33,510 nt of DNA from a bacterium (lineage in GTDB: Bacteria; Bdellovibrionota_C; UBA2361; SZUA-149). How positions within the stretch are numbered: the stretch's first letter is position 1; every line of letters begins with the position of its first letter. Location: contig JAUIMJ010000011.1 in the NCBI GenBank assembly GCA_030433295.1, positions 1 through 33,510 of the forward strand, given 5' to 3'. The position numbers and the translations under genes were made by a program. The notes below the pieces were generated by a model that saw only the letters and a list, made by a program, of their open reading frames with translations, searched no databases and was not told the DNA's origin. Positions 6,318 to 13,626 of this stretch are shown here, in pieces.

Positions 6318-6375
6318 GAAAAGGAGCCAGGCTTAATTTGAGAGGTGGCGAGAACTCGTCATCACTATATTTTCT
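6318..6375 (+). other. Truncated GGAGCC motif plus attC right half with degenerate core
   Basis: AAAAGGAGCCAGGCTTAATT (from 6319) is the first half of the motif. It is followed by GAGGTGGCGAGAACTCGTCA and TCACTATATTTTCT. The core position reads ATTTTCT instead of GTTATCT, so the G at the cleavage point is lost and the site is probably dead. The next ATG is at 6392. Confidence 0.6.
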
Positions 6376-6391
6376 CTTTTAACCGAAACTA

Positions 6392-6964
6392 ATGGATAAA
6401 ACCCGAGAACTGACTCGTAGGTTACTGGAAGCCGTCGAAAGTAATGACTTGGAGTTATGCCGAGAGCTTTGTCTTGCGGGGGCTAGCTTGGAGCCCGTGC
6501 TTTTCGCAGAAAACAAAGACGAAGACTTAAATGACTACCCACTCCCTCATGCAGCGGATCTAAATCACTTTGAAATAGTCGCGTACTTTTTGGATTCTGG
6601 AGTAAATCCGAACAAATTTTTCGACCTTTCGGCGCTTCATTACGCCGCGAGCAATGGCAATCTCGAAATGGTTCGACTCTTGCTCAAAAGTGGCGCCGAT
6701 ATTGATCTTGAAGATTGCTCTTGAGACACTCCTATTCTTGGCGCTGCCGCACGAGGTCATCTTGAGGTTGTCCAGTTCCTCGTTGAGGCTGGAGCCAAGG
6801 TGAACTACTGGTCAGAGGGCGATTCTCCCCTTTCAGTTTCTCGCGATCATGCAGAAGTTTATGAATTTCTTTACGCTTTGAGTGATGAAGAGCGCAGAGA
6901 GCATTCGGCTAAAATTCGGAAAGATGAAATTTCCAAGCCGACAAAGCATCAATTCAGGAGATGA
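6392..6964 (+). pseudogene. Ankyrin-repeat protein gene interrupted by one in-frame TGA
   Basis: The frame from ATG 6392 gives 110 residues with ankyrin repeats (FEIVAYFLDSGVNPN, SALHYAASNGNLEMVRLLLK) and meets TGA at 6722-6724. In the same frame translation continues for 80 codons to the TGA at 6962-6964, giving DTPILGAAARGHLEVVQFLV and more, a perfect continuation of the next ankyrin repeat. The full product would have 190 residues and about four repeats plus a charged tail. The TGA sits just before DTP, where repeats often have Trp or Gly; one G-to-A change from TGG would explain it. Two shorter products or read-through are possible but unproven. Ankyrin proteins mediate protein-protein contacts. 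Confidence 0.75.
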
Positions 6965-7079
6965 CTAACGGAATGAACCGATGGCCACTCTATTGTAGTT
7001 CCAGAAGTATTGGCTAAATGAAGTGCTTAGGTCATACGGGCCACAGCTCTTCCTTACCTTTCTTATGTAATCTGTTTCT

Positions 7080-7505
7080 ATGAGCACAGACTTTACATGT
7101 TTTGCTGAAGTTAGACGCGACGGCGAGTGGCGTTTGTTAACCAGTACTCTAAAAGAGCAAACCGGTGAATACAGGCCACAAGAATTCGATTTTGGCGGGA
7201 TTCAATTCTCCGACCAGGAAATGGCTAAAATATTCGGCGGTCCAGATGATGCCTTTTCTGTCATGGAACGAGGGGATGAGATTGGCGAATTGCCGGGGGA
7301 TTGTTCCCACTATCTTCTTAAATACGAGAAAGACGGCTACACACCATATCCTGGTACTCTAAGCGTAAAGGAACTCAAGGAGCATCTTCATCATCTAGGC
7401 TCTGAGCTATCACCTCGCATGAAGAATGCATTGGAGCGATCAATTAGTAAATTGTCGACTGTTGGGGACGATGATGATGTTAGAATTGTATATTGGTTCT
7501 CTTAG
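7080..7505 (+). CDS. Hypothetical soluble cassette protein
   Basis: The protein has 141 residues and is acidic, with no signal peptide or membrane span. Visible features are a strand-rich start (DFTCFAEVRRDGEWRLL), the central GDEIGELPGDCSHYLLKYEK and a C-terminal DDDDVRIVYWFS. I do not recognise a family. A weak CTTATGT core about 17 nt before the start suggests a decayed attC in 6965-7070. Confidence 0.55.
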   Translation: MSTDFTCFAEVRRDGEWRLLTSTLKEQTGEYRPQEFDFGGIQFSDQEMAKIFGGPDDAFSVMERGDEIGELPGDCSHYLLKYEKDGYTPYPGTLSVKELKEHLHHLGSELSPRMKNALERSISKLSTVGDDDDVRIVYWFS

Positions 7506-7696
7506 TGCGATGAAGGATAACAAGCAGGGGAACTAAACGTTCCAAGAATGCCTTGAGCTGGAGCCGACGAAACCCCCCGTCGGTCGATCCTGACAAATTT
7601 TTTTGTCGTCGGGTGTTCGGACCTTCCTTCGTTGGGTAATTGTACTTTCATTCATTGCTTTCCTTACGAAATACCTAACGTTACCCCTTAGCATTG
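7506..7696. other. Gene-free stretch with small hairpins and a possible decayed attC
   Basis: GGATAACAAGCAGGGGAAC just after the stop looks like the left end of an attC. The region also has two hairpins: CCGACG/CGTCGG (7564-7583) and GACAAA-TTTT-TTTGTC (7592-7607). A palindromic TAACGTTA lies near 7677-7684. No gene is visible. Confidence 0.4.
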
Positions 7697-7800
7697 GCTA
7701 ACAAAAAGTTGGAGAGGACGTTACGAGCGTAATGTGCTAGGCCTAGTCACTAGTAGCTCGGCAGAGCCAATGGCTGCCTGCTCTCCTAATACGCTTATTC
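7697..7800 (+). other. Degenerate attC site
   Basis: The site starts GCTAACAAAAAGTTGGAGAG and ends TGCTCTCCTAATACGCTTAT TC. The arms GGAGAG and CTCTCC pair. The core reads CTTATTC (7794-7800), with the first base changed from G. The next ATG is 13 nt downstream. Confidence 0.55.
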
Positions 7801-7812
7801 CATTAAGGTAAA

Positions 7813-8226
7813 ATGAAGCTTCAGAAAGCACTACGTTACTCAATTCTTGTTTCTCTTCTTTTATCAGGAGGAATAGGACTTTCACTTAAGCAGAAATTTT
7901 CTGTTACTCCGTGGGCTACGGTAGTCTTTTTGTTTCTGACCTGTACACTTTCTATCGCTCTCGGCCTCCGCTACTTTTATTCTCAGGACAAGACCCCCAC
8001 TACATTGGTGGATCGTATCTTTGGAGGCCTTGGCGGATTAGTTCTTTGTGGGCCGATTTGGCTCGAAATAATAATGAAGTTAGATTTTCCAGATATTGCC
8101 TGGATATTTGAAAGTAATGGAATGAAGGTAATCTTCCTACTACTGGCATTTTCCTATGGGTTTGCCTGCTACAGTGTGGGGGTCGCCTCTATTAAAGCTA
8201 AGAGTGAAAGCGAAAGTCGCGAATAA
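7813..8226 (+). CDS. Hypothetical inner-membrane protein with four predicted spans
   Basis: The 137-residue product has hydrophobic stretches at about 9-26, 34-53, 70-88 and 102-127, with a short basic N-terminus and a charged C-terminal tail (KAKSESESRE). It probably sits in the inner membrane. I do not recognise a family. TTAAGGTAAA upstream of the ATG is a modest ribosome binding site. Confidence 0.55.
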   Translation: MKLQKALRYSILVSLLLSGGIGLSLKQKFSVTPWATVVFLFLTCTLSIALGLRYFYSQDKTPTTLVDRIFGGLGGLVLCGPIWLEIIMKLDFPDIAWIFESNGMKVIFLLLAFSYGFACYSVGVASIKAKSESESRE

Positions 8227-8309
8227 GCGCCGCGCCGACGTAAACCAGTAATCTGGTCACTTCACGCCAAAATTATAAGTGTCGATCTATTTTGTACAAG
8301 GCTTTCGCT

Positions 8310-8729
8310 ATGTCAGGATTCAATCTTGCACTTTGTTCAATGCTCTTTATGGGTGTGAGCAACTACCTTTACAAGCGTAGCACTGACGCGATTGGCCCGA
8401 CTAACACGACGTTCTATTACTACGCCTTCAGTGCGATTATTGCAGTATTTGTCTGGCTTGCCTTTCGCGAGGAAAATACTCCCACCCTCGCCCAACTTGG
8501 ATGGCCGCTCGCCGTCGCGGTCTCACTGTTTCTCAGTGTTTGGACCTTCAACCTCGCGCTTGGCTCTCTCGATGTATCCGTGGCCTCGACTATCAGAGGG
8601 CTGTTCTTTCTTGTCACCTTTGCGCTTGCAGTTGCGCTTTCGGGAGAGCCGCTAACGGCAAGAAGGCTTTTTGCTACAGCGCTTGCCCTGCTTGCTGTGG
8701 TCATCTACGGGACTGGTGGAAAGAGTTAG
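8310..8729 (+). CDS. Single-domain EamA/DMT-superfamily transporter
   Basis: From the ATG at 8310 the protein has 139 residues and four to five hydrophobic helices. The last third (VASTIRGLFFLVTFALAV through GEPLTARRLFATALALLAVV) matches the end of an EamA domain, where a conserved 'E.lt...l.G..li..Gv' pattern occurs. Typical EamA permeases have two such domains (about 300 residues); half-size members are known and work as dimers, like small multidrug resistance proteins. The substrate cannot be told. A TTG at 8292 is an alternative start, but AAGG lies 9-12 nt before 8310. The GC content is higher than in the neighbouring cassette genes. Confidence 0.75.
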   Translation: MSGFNLALCSMLFMGVSNYLYKRSTDAIGPTNTTFYYYAFSAIIAVFVWLAFREENTPTLAQLGWPLAVAVSLFLSVWTFNLALGSLDVSVASTIRGLFFLVTFALAVALSGEPLTARRLFATALALLAVVIYGTGGKS

Positions 8730-8749
8730 AGAAGAGGAGACTATAGCTT

Positions 8750-8817
8750 TTTGGTAGGCTGTGAAACACTTAGCTAAGCGATGGGATCTGGCCCGCCGCA
8801 CATCTTAACCGTGATAC
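8750..8817 (+). other. Degenerate attC site
   Basis: The right half GGCCCGCCGCACATCTTAAC CGTGATAC is clearly related to the right half of the site at 5770-5874 (GAGCCCGCCGCTCACCTAAA CCGTTATC). The core is GTGATAC (8811-8817) with one change. The left half is not clear, so the left boundary is a guess. Confidence 0.5.
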
Positions 8818-8827
8818 AATACGCGTT

Positions 8828-9271
8828 ATGGAATCTTTTATTCGATTAGAACGAGTTCCCTACGAAGAACCACACCACTTGAACCTGGTCATTCAGGTTT
8901 CAAATGGTAGGCAACAAGGTGAGCTTGAGTTTTACGATAATGCCTTAACTCTCCTTGAAATTGCTGAGGCATTAGAGTCTTTTCCAAGGGACATTTCTGA
9001 TAGTTTCTTATGGCAACTTGGTTCAGAACAGCCGAGTGACAATTTTGCACACTATTTTTACTTCATGGTGCATTGCTATAAGAAGACAGGACAAAGTGCG
9101 ATTTATATTCGGTTTAACAACAACCGAGACCTGCCAGATCGTGAAATCTCAGAGTTTTGCATAAAGACATATCCTGCAGATATCAATCGGCTTGGGGCAC
9201 TTTTCAGGGAGTTCTCCAAACTAGAAACCAAAGTGCTTGAGTGGAGCGCGACGAGTGCAGAATTTTTCTAG
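8828..9271 (+). CDS. Hypothetical soluble cassette protein
   Basis: The protein has 147 residues and is acidic, with alternating strands and helices and no signal peptide. Segments seen are LNLVIQVSNGRQQGELEFYD (about 19-38), FAHYFYFMVHCYKKTGQSAI and an LE-rich C-terminus. The general look is that of small immunity-like or integron proteins of unknown role. The start is 10 nt after the preceding core. Confidence 0.55.
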   Translation: MESFIRLERVPYEEPHHLNLVIQVSNGRQQGELEFYDNALTLLEIAEALESFPRDISDSFLWQLGSEQPSDNFAHYFYFMVHCYKKTGQSAIYIRFNNNRDLPDREISEFCIKTYPADINRLGALFREFSKLETKVLEWSATSAEFF

Positions 9272-9282
9272 TGTTGAATACT

Positions 9283-9341
9283 GTACAACAAATTATTTAC
9301 GCGAGACGGTATAAGCACCGCTGCGTGGTATTAACGTATAT
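9283..9341 (+). other. attC site (short)
   Basis: A 59-bp site running from GTACAACAAATT to TATTAACGTATATA. The arms ACGCGAGACGGT and ACCGCTGCGTGG pair with one or two unpaired bases around a 6-nt loop (ATAAGC). The core reads GTATATA (9335-9341), missing one T of the consensus. Confidence 0.6.
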
Positions 9342-9344
9342 AGG

Positions 9345-9373
9345 AAAAAGGAGCCGGGCTACTTGAGCCCCGA
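9345..9373 (+). repeat. GGAGCC-hairpin motif, copy placed between RBS and ATG
   Basis: AAAAAGGAGCCGGGCTACTT GAGCCCCGA immediately precedes the ATG at 9375. AAGGAG could be a ribosome binding site, but the linear distance to the ATG is about 21 nt. Folding of GGGCT-ACTTG-AGCCC would shorten the effective distance to a few nucleotides. Confidence 0.7.
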
Positions 9374-9374
9374 C

Positions 9375-9641
9375 ATGTTTGTAATCGAAGATGAAATTCA
9401 CGCCGAACTCTGTGGAGAGTTTGAGACATTCGACTCGGCACTTGCAGAGCTTCGGTCACGGGCTACAGTTCCCTGGGACAGTGCGCCGAACCAGTGCCCG
9501 TGCCAGAGCTGGAAAACTTGTGGGCGTGAGTACTCGATTGTTCAATACGATGTGTCCAAGAGCCCCTGGACGGTGATTGCTCGAAGTATTGTCCTAGAGA
9601 TTTCTAGTAAGGGCGTCGTATGGCATGAAGCAAGCGATTGA
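9375..9641 (+). CDS. Conserved hypothetical protein
   Basis: The protein has 88 residues from the ATG at 9375. MFVIEDEIHAELCGEFETFD, then a TVPWDSAPNQCPC stretch and WKTCGREYSIVQYD, resembles a small uncharacterised family seen in several proteobacteria (from memory). Two cysteines (CPC) and CGREY could bind a metal, but this is only a possibility. An upstream in-frame TTG lies inside the hairpin motif and is less likely as a start. Confidence 0.6.
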   Translation: MFVIEDEIHAELCGEFETFDSALAELRSRATVPWDSAPNQCPCQSWKTCGREYSIVQYDVSKSPWTVIARSIVLEISSKGVVWHEASD

Positions 9642-9712
9642 TTTAGATGGCGACCGGACAAGTAGTAAGACGCTGATTCGGCTGAACTAACTTAAAGCGT
9701 CATGTTTTCCCC

Positions 9713-10033
9713 ATGTGTGTTCAAAAAGAAATTTTGGCTCGCTCCCATTCGGCTGATGAAGTAGTGCTAAGTTACTTTGACGCAATGGAGCTATTGAATT
9801 CGCTGGAAGGAACAAATACAAGGCTGATTTCCTGGGAAGGCCGGATACTCCATAGGAATGGAAACTATGGGCACTCTCAGCGATTTCAAGGTACGTGTGA
9901 CCTTTCAGAGATGCCAATCGGGTCCGCGCTGGCATTGGTGAGAAATACTATCATGCAGTCGAGGGCAGAGTGGGATGAGAATCCGGAGGTTGACGGTGGG
10001 GACTTGTTATTCTGTCTGACACTGGAAGCCTGA
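9713..10033 (+). CDS. Hypothetical cassette protein
   Basis: The protein has 106 residues, is soluble and of unknown function. Mixed strands and helices are expected, with VDGGDLLFCLTLEA at the end. A GTCATGT sequence at 9699-9705, one change from the GTTATGT core, lies 8 nt before the ATG, so an attC may have decayed in 9642-9705. No good stem is visible there. Confidence 0.5.
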   Translation: MCVQKEILARSHSADEVVLSYFDAMELLNSLEGTNTRLISWEGRILHRNGNYGHSQRFQGTCDLSEMPIGSALALVRNTIMQSRAEWDENPEVDGGDLLFCLTLEA

Positions 10034-10115
10034 TCTAAAGAATGCTGATGCCTGAGTTTCGGAGCTGATGAGTTGGCACCGAATTTACAGCATTTAAACC
10101 TGTAGAAAATCTAAG

Positions 10116-10493
10116 ATGGACGAGTCGAGGGGGAACATTCTGGTCGAAGATACAGTCTATAGAGTTCTGACGGAGATGTTCCCCAAACGCAATGATTTTG
10201 CTGAATCCGATTACTCGGAGGAATTGGCGGAGCTCCATCATTTTGGAATTAAGTCAGAGGAGGATTTTCGACAATTACTTGTTAAACATCGGGCTAAGAT
10301 TTTGGAAATCGATGCCAGTCCGATGGATAATTGGCATGAAGAATACTATCAGAGAGAGTATCCGGACCAGCCCGTACGAGAACGAATTGATCAGGGTTTT
10401 TGGTTCGCGTTTCCAGCCTTGCTACGGTTGGCACTTGAGTTGGAATTTGGAGAGCAATACGAAAAATTTGCCAACAAGAGAGACGAGGCATAA
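10116..10493 (+). CDS. Hypothetical acidic cassette protein
   Basis: The protein has 125 residues, is acidic and mostly helical, with WHEEYYQREYPDQPVRERID (about 70-90) and FWFAFPALLRLALELEFGE near the end. No family is recognised. The region before it (10034-10115) has no clear attC apart from a CTGTAGAA sequence near 10098. Confidence 0.55.
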   Translation: MDESRGNILVEDTVYRVLTEMFPKRNDFAESDYSEELAELHHFGIKSEEDFRQLLVKHRAKILEIDASPMDNWHEEYYQREYPDQPVRERIDQGFWFAFPALLRLALELEFGEQYEKFANKRDEA

Positions 10494-10511
10494 CACTAAA
10501 TTAAACCAAAC

Positions 10512-10541
10512 AAAAAAGGAGCCTGGCTACCTGAGCCCCGA
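10512..10541 (+). repeat. GGAGCC-hairpin motif, variant copy
   Basis: AAAAAAGGAGCCTGGCTACC TGAGCCCCGA. Compared with the common form, CGGGCTACTTG reads TGGCTACCTG here; the GGCT/AGCC stem is kept. It lies 27 nt before the GTG start of the next gene. Confidence 0.65.
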
Positions 10542-10568
10542 CCAATGTACTGAAACAGGGAAACTTTT

Positions 10569-11342
10569 GTGACGCTAGTTGAAACTCAAATACAAGCATT
10601 ACTAGATGAGCTCGAACGAGATGAGGAGGTTCGACTTCTTTTCGTGTGTGAGTCGGGTAGCCGTGCGTGGGGCTTCGAGTCGGTGGATAGTGATTTCGAT
10701 GTACGTTTCGTTTACGCTCGTTCCAAAGAGTGGTACCTGACCATCGATGAAGGTCGGGATGTAATTGAGCGCCCCATCGATGACGCTATTGACTTAAGTG
10801 GCTGGGATATTCGAAAAGCCCTGAGGTTACTAAGAAAATCTAATCCGCCTCTTCTGGAGTGGCTTCAGTCTCCCATCATTTATCGTGAGAACACCAGGGT
10901 ATCCAGCTGGCTAAAAGAGGAAATCTCGAAGTCTTACTCTCCCACCTCTTGCATGTACCACTATCTCCATATGGCTCAGGGAAACTTTCGAGAGTATCTG
11001 CGCCGGGATGAAGTGAGATTGAAGAAGTACTTTTACGTGTTACGACCCGTTCTCGCATGTCTCTGGATAGAGCAAGGTCGGGGTCCGGTGCCAATGGAGT
11101 TTGACACATTGCTCAAGGAGCTTGTTCCTGGTGGACCCCTGCTTCGGGAAGTATCGAGTTTACTTGTTCGCAAAAAAGAAGGAGAGGAGCTGGACAGAGG
11201 CCCCGCGATACCTGTGATAAATGAGTTCCTTGAATCAGAGATTGAACGCTTGAGTTCGAATAAAGTGGAGCGTAGCGAGAAGACGGAAAGAACCGCTCAA
11301 CTCAATCAGCTTTTTCGAAATATTCTCGATGAAGTTTGGTGA
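10569..11342 (+). CDS. RlaP-type nucleotidyltransferase (Pol beta superfamily)
   Basis: The 257-residue protein matches the predicted nucleotidyltransferases of the RlaP (RNA ligase-associated Pol beta, PF10127) group. CESGSRAWGFESVDSDFDVR (28-47) contains the GS motif (Gly30-Ser31) and the metal-binding DxD (Asp42, Asp44). A KxxxVLRPVLACLWIE helix (about 158-172), typical of the C-terminal part, follows. These enzymes are thought to add nucleotides to RNA or protein ends in RNA repair, but few have been tested. The start is GTG at 10569. It is the largest intact enzyme-like gene of the array and appears complete. Confidence 0.8.
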   Translation: MTLVETQIQALLDELERDEEVRLLFVCESGSRAWGFESVDSDFDVRFVYARSKEWYLTIDEGRDVIERPIDDAIDLSGWDIRKALRLLRKSNPPLLEWLQSPIIYRENTRVSSWLKEEISKSYSPTSCMYHYLHMAQGNFREYLRRDEVRLKKYFYVLRPVLACLWIEQGRGPVPMEFDTLLKELVPGGPLLREVSSLLVRKKEGEELDRGPAIPVINEFLESEIERLSSNKVERSEKTERTAQLNQLFRNILDEVW

Positions 11343-11425
11343 GGAGTTGTAATACAACGCTGACGGACCCTTCACCTCTGATGATCCAAAGCAGACTGAA
11401 ACCAGTATTTCGGGAGAGATTATCA

Positions 11426-11755
11426 ATGCCAATAGCCAATTGCTTATTGTGTGACCCGTCAATACAAGTTGCCGACGATATCGTTGAAACCTGGTCGAAT
11501 GAGTCTGGTGTCTCTGCTGAACATATGACCGTGAATTGTATCCCAAGAGTTCAGCAATTCGGGAGGTCCTACAAAATCATGGGCACCTTATATCTCCCTA
11601 CGGCATGGGAGGCGGAAGCTGTGGACTCCTTACAAATTGGGCTGAGCCGTTCTTTAGCGAAATGTTGTAAGCTTGAACTATCCGAGATTCATGTCGTTAC
11701 GCTGCGTGTGGCCTCAGGTATGGTTGTGGAGAATGGTTTACTAGAAACCTGGTAA
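11426..11755 (+). CDS. Small conserved protein, possibly tautomerase-like
   Basis: From the ATG at 11426 the product has 109 residues. GGGAGAG (11412-11418) is a good ribosome binding site 7 nt upstream, so I reject the longer frame from 11336, which overlaps the preceding gene. The protein starts Met-Pro (MPIANCLLC), and its length and ABB-like pattern (GVSAEHMTVN, YKIMGTLYLP, LSEIHVVTLRVASGMVVENG) resemble tautomerase/MIF-fold proteins that use an N-terminal proline. This is an inference; the remaining active-site residues cannot be judged. Confidence 0.5.
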   Translation: MPIANCLLCDPSIQVADDIVETWSNESGVSAEHMTVNCIPRVQQFGRSYKIMGTLYLPTAWEAEAVDSLQIGLSRSLAKCCKLELSEIHVVTLRVASGMVVENGLLETW

Positions 11756-11824
11756 GCCTGATGTATTGAAGCCATGGCGAAGGAGTTCGAAATCCCCATA
11801 GTAATGCGCTAACGAAGCTTACAA

Positions 11825-12211
11825 ATGACGGCCAGCATCACAAAAGAAAAAATGCTTCCGCTTCTCGTTGAATCCAGTCCTGGCTTTGCCGGGCAGTGGG
11901 AGGCATTTCAGGCGGATTGGAAAGATGAAGAAGCTCCGCTTTATGTTGTTTTGGGTGATTTCGCTCGCTACCTGATTGATAAGCATGAAAAGGGCGAGAC
12001 ATCAGATTTCGACGCGATATTTAACGTCGTAGAACGCCTGCACATTGATGGCGACGCTTATGTTCAGAACGCGGTGGCTGTCGGACTCCTGGAGGGCATG
12101 CAAAACTCCATGCGGGCTAACGACAGTAACCCGGAGGTGTTTGTTGAGTACCTGCAAGCAGCGACTCGAGAGTCCTGGAACAAGCTGAATACATTTTGGA
12201 ATCCAGTATAG
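11825..12211 (+). CDS. DUF7674-like hypothetical protein
   Basis: The 128-residue acidic helical protein contains EKMLPLLVESSPGF (8-21), LYVVLGDFARYL (38-49) and DGDAYVQNAVAVGLLEGMQN (about 75-94). That arrangement recalls DUF7674, a family of small proteins of unknown role; the name is from memory. GCTAACGAAGCTTACAAATG just before the start may be a relic of a recombination core. Confidence 0.55.
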   Translation: MTASITKEKMLPLLVESSPGFAGQWEAFQADWKDEEAPLYVVLGDFARYLIDKHEKGETSDFDAIFNVVERLHIDGDAYVQNAVAVGLLEGMQNSMRANDSNPEVFVEYLQAATRESWNKLNTFWNPV

Positions 12212-12260
12212 AATAAGTTTACAAGCGTACTTCAGCGGGCGTTTTATGTGAGATGCGACT

Positions 12261-12569
12261 ATGAAAACCTGCAATGTAGAGGAGATTAGAGTTTCTGAAG
12301 ACGGGCGACTCTATGTAAAGCCGGATGGGCTGACGTTCCCGTATATTTATCGTGAGGCGATGGAGGTATCTTGGGACAAGGAATTGAAGTCATTCTACTC
12401 GCCTCACCCAAGAGAGTGGACGTATCTGGAATGGTATAGGCAGATTCATAAAGCAGCCATAGCGCAGAGTTGCCAACTGAAAATTACCTTTGAGACCCTA
12501 TGGGTCAACATTTCAGACGAATTGAAGGAAAGCATATCTGCTGAGTTTGACGAAAAAGGAGCGGAATAA
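12261..12569 (+). CDS. Probable Hfx_Cass5-type integron cassette protein
   Basis: The 102-residue protein reads DGRLYVKPDG, FPYIYREAMEVSWD (about 27-40), FYSPHPREWTYLEWYRQIHK (about 45-65) and ends in a charged helix. This resembles a widespread small protein family one member of which (Hfx_Cass5) was recovered from an environmental integron cassette and crystallised; function is unknown. The match is from memory of the pattern. A GTTTTAT core-like sequence (12241-12247) lies 14 nt before the ATG. Confidence 0.6.
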   Translation: MKTCNVEEIRVSEDGRLYVKPDGLTFPYIYREAMEVSWDKELKSFYSPHPREWTYLEWYRQIHKAAIAQSCQLKITFETLWVNISDELKESISAEFDEKGAE

Positions 12570-12573
12570 AAGG

Positions 12574-12654
12574 AGCGAACAAACGCCCGCTAGCTTAGTC
12601 TGAGGTGAGGTGATACCAGTATTTAACAGGGAACTCGTCATTGCCAGGTTATCC
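12574..12654 (+). other. Degenerate attC site
   Basis: The right half GGGAACTCGTCATTGCCAGG TTATCC is related to the recurrent GAGAACTCGTCATCACTATG TTATCC block, and the core GTTATCC is at 12648-12654. The left boundary at GAACAAAC is tentative. This site argues that the next gene starts at 12664 and not at the upstream GTG. Confidence 0.5.
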
Positions 12655-12663
12655 TTATACGTC

Positions 12664-13077
12664 ATGACCACAAGATTCATTCATATCAATCAAGATTGGA
12701 ATGCGGAGCCTAACGATCCAGAGCCAATGGTCTCGCTTGTCGACGGCGTACTTTTTCTTGAATTCTACGCGAATCCTTGGGCCTACGAGGGGTACGCTGA
12801 AGGCGAGAAGCTTCGGCTAGAGTTCTCCGGGTGCAAACGCTATCGACTTGGTAGAGTCAACGACGAGGGCTGGTATCGTGGGCAGTGTCGTTTTTCGACG
12901 TTGGCTCCCAAGTGGGGTGAGTTTTACGAACTCCAGGGAGACAGGCTCCTTGAAAAATGTCCTTCCGATTGGATAGACGTCGGACCTGCACACGGCCCCA
13001 GACATTTTCTTTTTTACTTTCGTGATGAAGAGTTCGAGTGTGAAGCAGACAGTTTCGAAATGAAGCGAAGGGAATAA
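12664..13077 (+). CDS. Conserved hypothetical protein
   Basis: From the ATG at 12664 the product has 137 residues. The frame opens at GTG 12610, but 12610-12654 lies in an attC-like repeat, so the later start is preferred. A conserved-looking centre, RLGRVNDEGWYRGQCRFS and LAPKWGEFYELQGD, resembles a small uncharacterised family found in proteobacteria (from memory). It is aromatic-rich, probably beta-sheet and soluble. No catalytic motif is recognised. Confidence 0.6.
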   Translation: MTTRFIHINQDWNAEPNDPEPMVSLVDGVLFLEFYANPWAYEGYAEGEKLRLEFSGCKRYRLGRVNDEGWYRGQCRFSTLAPKWGEFYELQGDRLLEKCPSDWIDVGPAHGPRHFLFYFRDEEFECEADSFEMKRRE

Positions 13078-13137
13078 CAAGAATAATGCAGCGGATTTTG
13101 GTGTGAGTCATCGGTATCAACAAGGTTTCTAGCAGAT

Positions 13138-13608
13138 ATGAGCGACCCGAACGTAGCGAAATGGAAGCCAGCAGGAATCACTTCAGTGTGGCGTTATCTC
13201 GATAATGCGAGGAATTTCCCGGGTTGGCATCTGACCGCTGACGCGGAGTCCTGCGCAGCTCTGCAGCAACTATTCGAACAAATGCTACTTGCGAAGTATT
13301 CAGTAAAGACCTCCTTGCTCACCTGCCCGCCGACTCAAGAACTACTCTGCGTTCCCAATAATCAAGGCGGAAAAGCTCGATGGGAGAGCGTTGAGAAACT
13401 TCATTTAAAATTCGACCCCGCAAAACAAGACAATCATTGGATTGTAAATCCTGCGAGCGATGGGCTCCACATCGAAATCGGACGAGGGAAACTAGAGAGT
13501 CTTCGGGACGGGGTCCGGGATATCACCAGAGGGAAGGGCGACTATTCCATAGGTCCTGAAGATGACTCACAGTACGACGAACAATGCCTGTGGTTTTGGT
13601 GGCAATAG
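13138..13608 (+). CDS. Conserved hypothetical protein
   Basis: This 156-residue soluble protein contains FPGWHLTADAESCAAL (27-42), LCVPNNQGGKARW (about 70-82) and ends LWFWWQ. The pattern resembles a small uncharacterised family found next to other immunity-like genes (from memory). The gene is followed after 18 nt by the next one without an attC, so the two may share a cassette. GGAATAACAAGAATAATGCA at 13071-13090 may be the R'' box of a preceding decayed attC. Confidence 0.55.
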   Translation: MSDPNVAKWKPAGITSVWRYLDNARNFPGWHLTADAESCAALQQLFEQMLLAKYSVKTSLLTCPPTQELLCVPNNQGGKARWESVEKLHLKFDPAKQDNHWIVNPASDGLHIEIGRGKLESLRDGVRDITRGKGDYSIGPEDDSQYDEQCLWFWWQ

Positions 13609-13626
13609 AACGGGAAAACAAACAGC

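Noticed and set aside
6722-6724. Selenocysteine at the TGA inside the ankyrin gene
   Set aside because: No plausible SECIS-like hairpin directly downstream and no redox context; a TGG-to-TGA change is simpler.
1336-7800. CRISPR array as an explanation for the repeated spacer blocks
   Set aside because: Repeats are of several kinds, unevenly spaced and separated by genes; no direct repeat/spacer periodicity and no cas genes.
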